DNA from: SAR324 cluster bacterium
GTDB lineage: Bacteria; SAR324; JACQKK01
NCBI GenBank assembly: GCA_022572825.1
Contig: JACZVE010000207.1
Span: 1 to 6,059, forward strand
Length of the DNA stretch: 6,059 bases
Direction of reading: 5' to 3'
Shown: positions 5,300 to 6,059 of the stretch, piece after piece
Layout: each line of letters begins with the position of its first letter
Numbering within the stretch: position 1 is the stretch's first letter
Made by a program: the position numbers and the translations under genes
Notes under the pieces: generated by a model
Told to the model about the DNA's origin: nothing
Databases searched by the model: none
Seen by the model: the letters and a program-made list of their open reading frames with translations, nothing else

Positions 5300-5307
5300 C
5301 CCCCCCC
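5300..5307. repeat. Run of eight C between convergent stop codons
   Basis: A C8 tract (G8 on the aldolase strand) touching the aldolase stop codon, in the 32-base gap between toxin and aldolase. It is outside the toxin frame; a length change would hardly alter either protein. No terminator hairpin with a T-tract is seen in this gap. Confidence 0.5.
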
Positions 5308-6059
5308 TAGCGCCTGATGTTATCCAGCAACCCTCCCACGGCGGTATTGATCAGATGGACGTCGTAGCCCAGAATGAGCACCCGATAGCCCCGTTCCAGC
5401 TTGGCATTGGCATCCTCCGCCGTCAGTGCCAGACCGCCCAGGGCCGTCGGCCCGGCGAGGATTTTGCGCTCCGCCTCGGCGATAGCCGCCACGACATCGG
5501 GGTGATCGAGCTGGCCCGTCAGGCCCAGGCTGGCCGACAGGTCGTAGGGCGCGATCAGCGCGGCGTCGATGCCGGGCACGGCCAGGATGTCGTCCAGATT
5601 GCGCACCGCCTCGCTGTGCTCGATGAGCACGAAGGTCGCCACGTGCTCGTTGGCCTGCCGCAGGTAGTCCGGCATGGTCAGGCCCCAGCGTTGGGGCGCG
5701 TACATGGCACCCACGCCGCGGGCGCCGGCGGGCGGATAGCGCATCTGATCCAGCACGCGCCTGGCGTCCTCGCCGGAGCACACCATGGGAAAGACGATTC
5801 CGAACGCGCCGGAGTCCAGCACCGGCTTGGTCAGCTCCAGGTTGCCGATCGGCACCCGAACCATCGGTGCGCAGGGGGTGCCGGCCGTGGCGGCGATCAT
5901 GGCGTGGGTGGCGGCCAGGTCGATCGGCCCGTGCTCCATGTCGATCATCAGCCAGTCCAGGCCGGCCGCGGCCAGGGTCTGCGCCAGATTCACGCTGGGC
6001 ATGGTGACGAGCATGCCCAGTACCGGCTCGTTGGCGCGCAGCTTTTCCTTCACTGGGTT
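5307..6059 (-). CDS. HpcH/HpaI aldolase family protein (5' partial)
   Basis: A class II (metal-dependent) pyruvate-type aldolase that would cleave or form 4-hydroxy-2-oxoacids to give pyruvate plus an aldehyde, as HpaI (4-hydroxy-2-oxoheptanedioate aldolase) and RhmA do. Counting from the GTG at 6053: WLMIDMEHGP with H41 (catalytic base), R66 in MVRVP, RYPPAGARGVG (105-115), E145 in LIEHSE and D171 in APYDLSA (metal ligands). As I recall E. coli HpaI, its H45, R70, E149 and D175 are each exactly four higher, so the spacing is conserved. The frame continues upstream of the GTG (codons for Asn-Pro) to the window edge. The NPVK N-terminus and four-residue offset suggest the true start lies one or two codons outside the window. 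The C-terminus is complete, ending 32 bases from the convergent toxin gene. The substrate is unknown; citrate lyase beta-like activity is less likely. Confidence 0.9.
   Translation of the reverse strand, partial: NPVKEKLRANEPVLGMLVTMPSVNLAQTLAAAGLDWLMIDMEHGPIDLAATHAMIAATAGTPCAPMVRVPIGNLELTKPVLDSGAFGIVFPMVCSGEDARRVLDQMRYPPAGARGVGAMYAPQRWGLTMPDYLRQANEHVATFVLIEHSEAVRNLDDILAVPGIDAALIAPYDLSASLGLTGQLDHPDVVAAIAEAERKILAGPTALGGLALTAEDANAKLERGYRVLILGYDVHLINTAVGGLLDNIRR

Noticed and set aside
5300..5307. The C8 tract as a phase-variation switch
   Set aside because: It lies after both stop codons, so slippage would not switch either gene on or off.

Overview
The window is GC-rich, gene-dense bacterial DNA. 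Its gene types (ParB, single-chain glycyl-tRNA synthetase, FabG-like reductase, Phd/RelE toxin-antitoxin, HpaI-type aldolase) and clear Shine-Dalgarno sites suggest Pseudomonadota, possibly a gammaproteobacterium. That placement is inferred from general feel and not from a marker gene. No rRNA, tRNA, CRISPR array or insertion sequence was recognised.

Layout. Positions 1-1278 (+) are one open frame, cut at the window's left edge. It reads as the DNA-binding part of a ParB/Spo0J partition protein running straight into the second and third domains of a thiamine-diphosphate enzyme of the benzoylformate decarboxylase/acetolactate synthase type. The ParB C-terminal domain and the enzyme's N-terminal PYR domain are both missing. 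After a non-coding gap with several GC hairpins comes a convergent small four-helix membrane protein (2034-1564, -) with its own promoter-like sequence. Upstream on the same strand is a two-gene unit: a single-chain glycyl-tRNA synthetase (4440-3007) and an SDR-family reductase (3017-2274), whose start codon lies inside the end of the synthetase gene.

The divergent gap at 4441-4757 holds a near-ideal four-tetrad G-quadruplex motif, an imperfect hairpin and a 14-bp dyad. It leads into a Phd/YefM antitoxin (4758-5081, +) and a RelE/ParE-type toxin (5017-5274, +) that overlap by 65 nt. The right end is a convergent HpcH/HpaI aldolase (6059-5307, -) whose first few codons probably lie just outside the window.

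Functional links. The synthetase and reductase are very likely co-translated. The antitoxin and toxin form one module. The thiamine enzyme fragment, reductase and aldolase could all act on keto acids or carbonyl compounds, but they are not in one operon and no shared pathway can be claimed. The main point to resolve is whether the ParB-thiamine enzyme join is a real fusion or a chimeric assembly.
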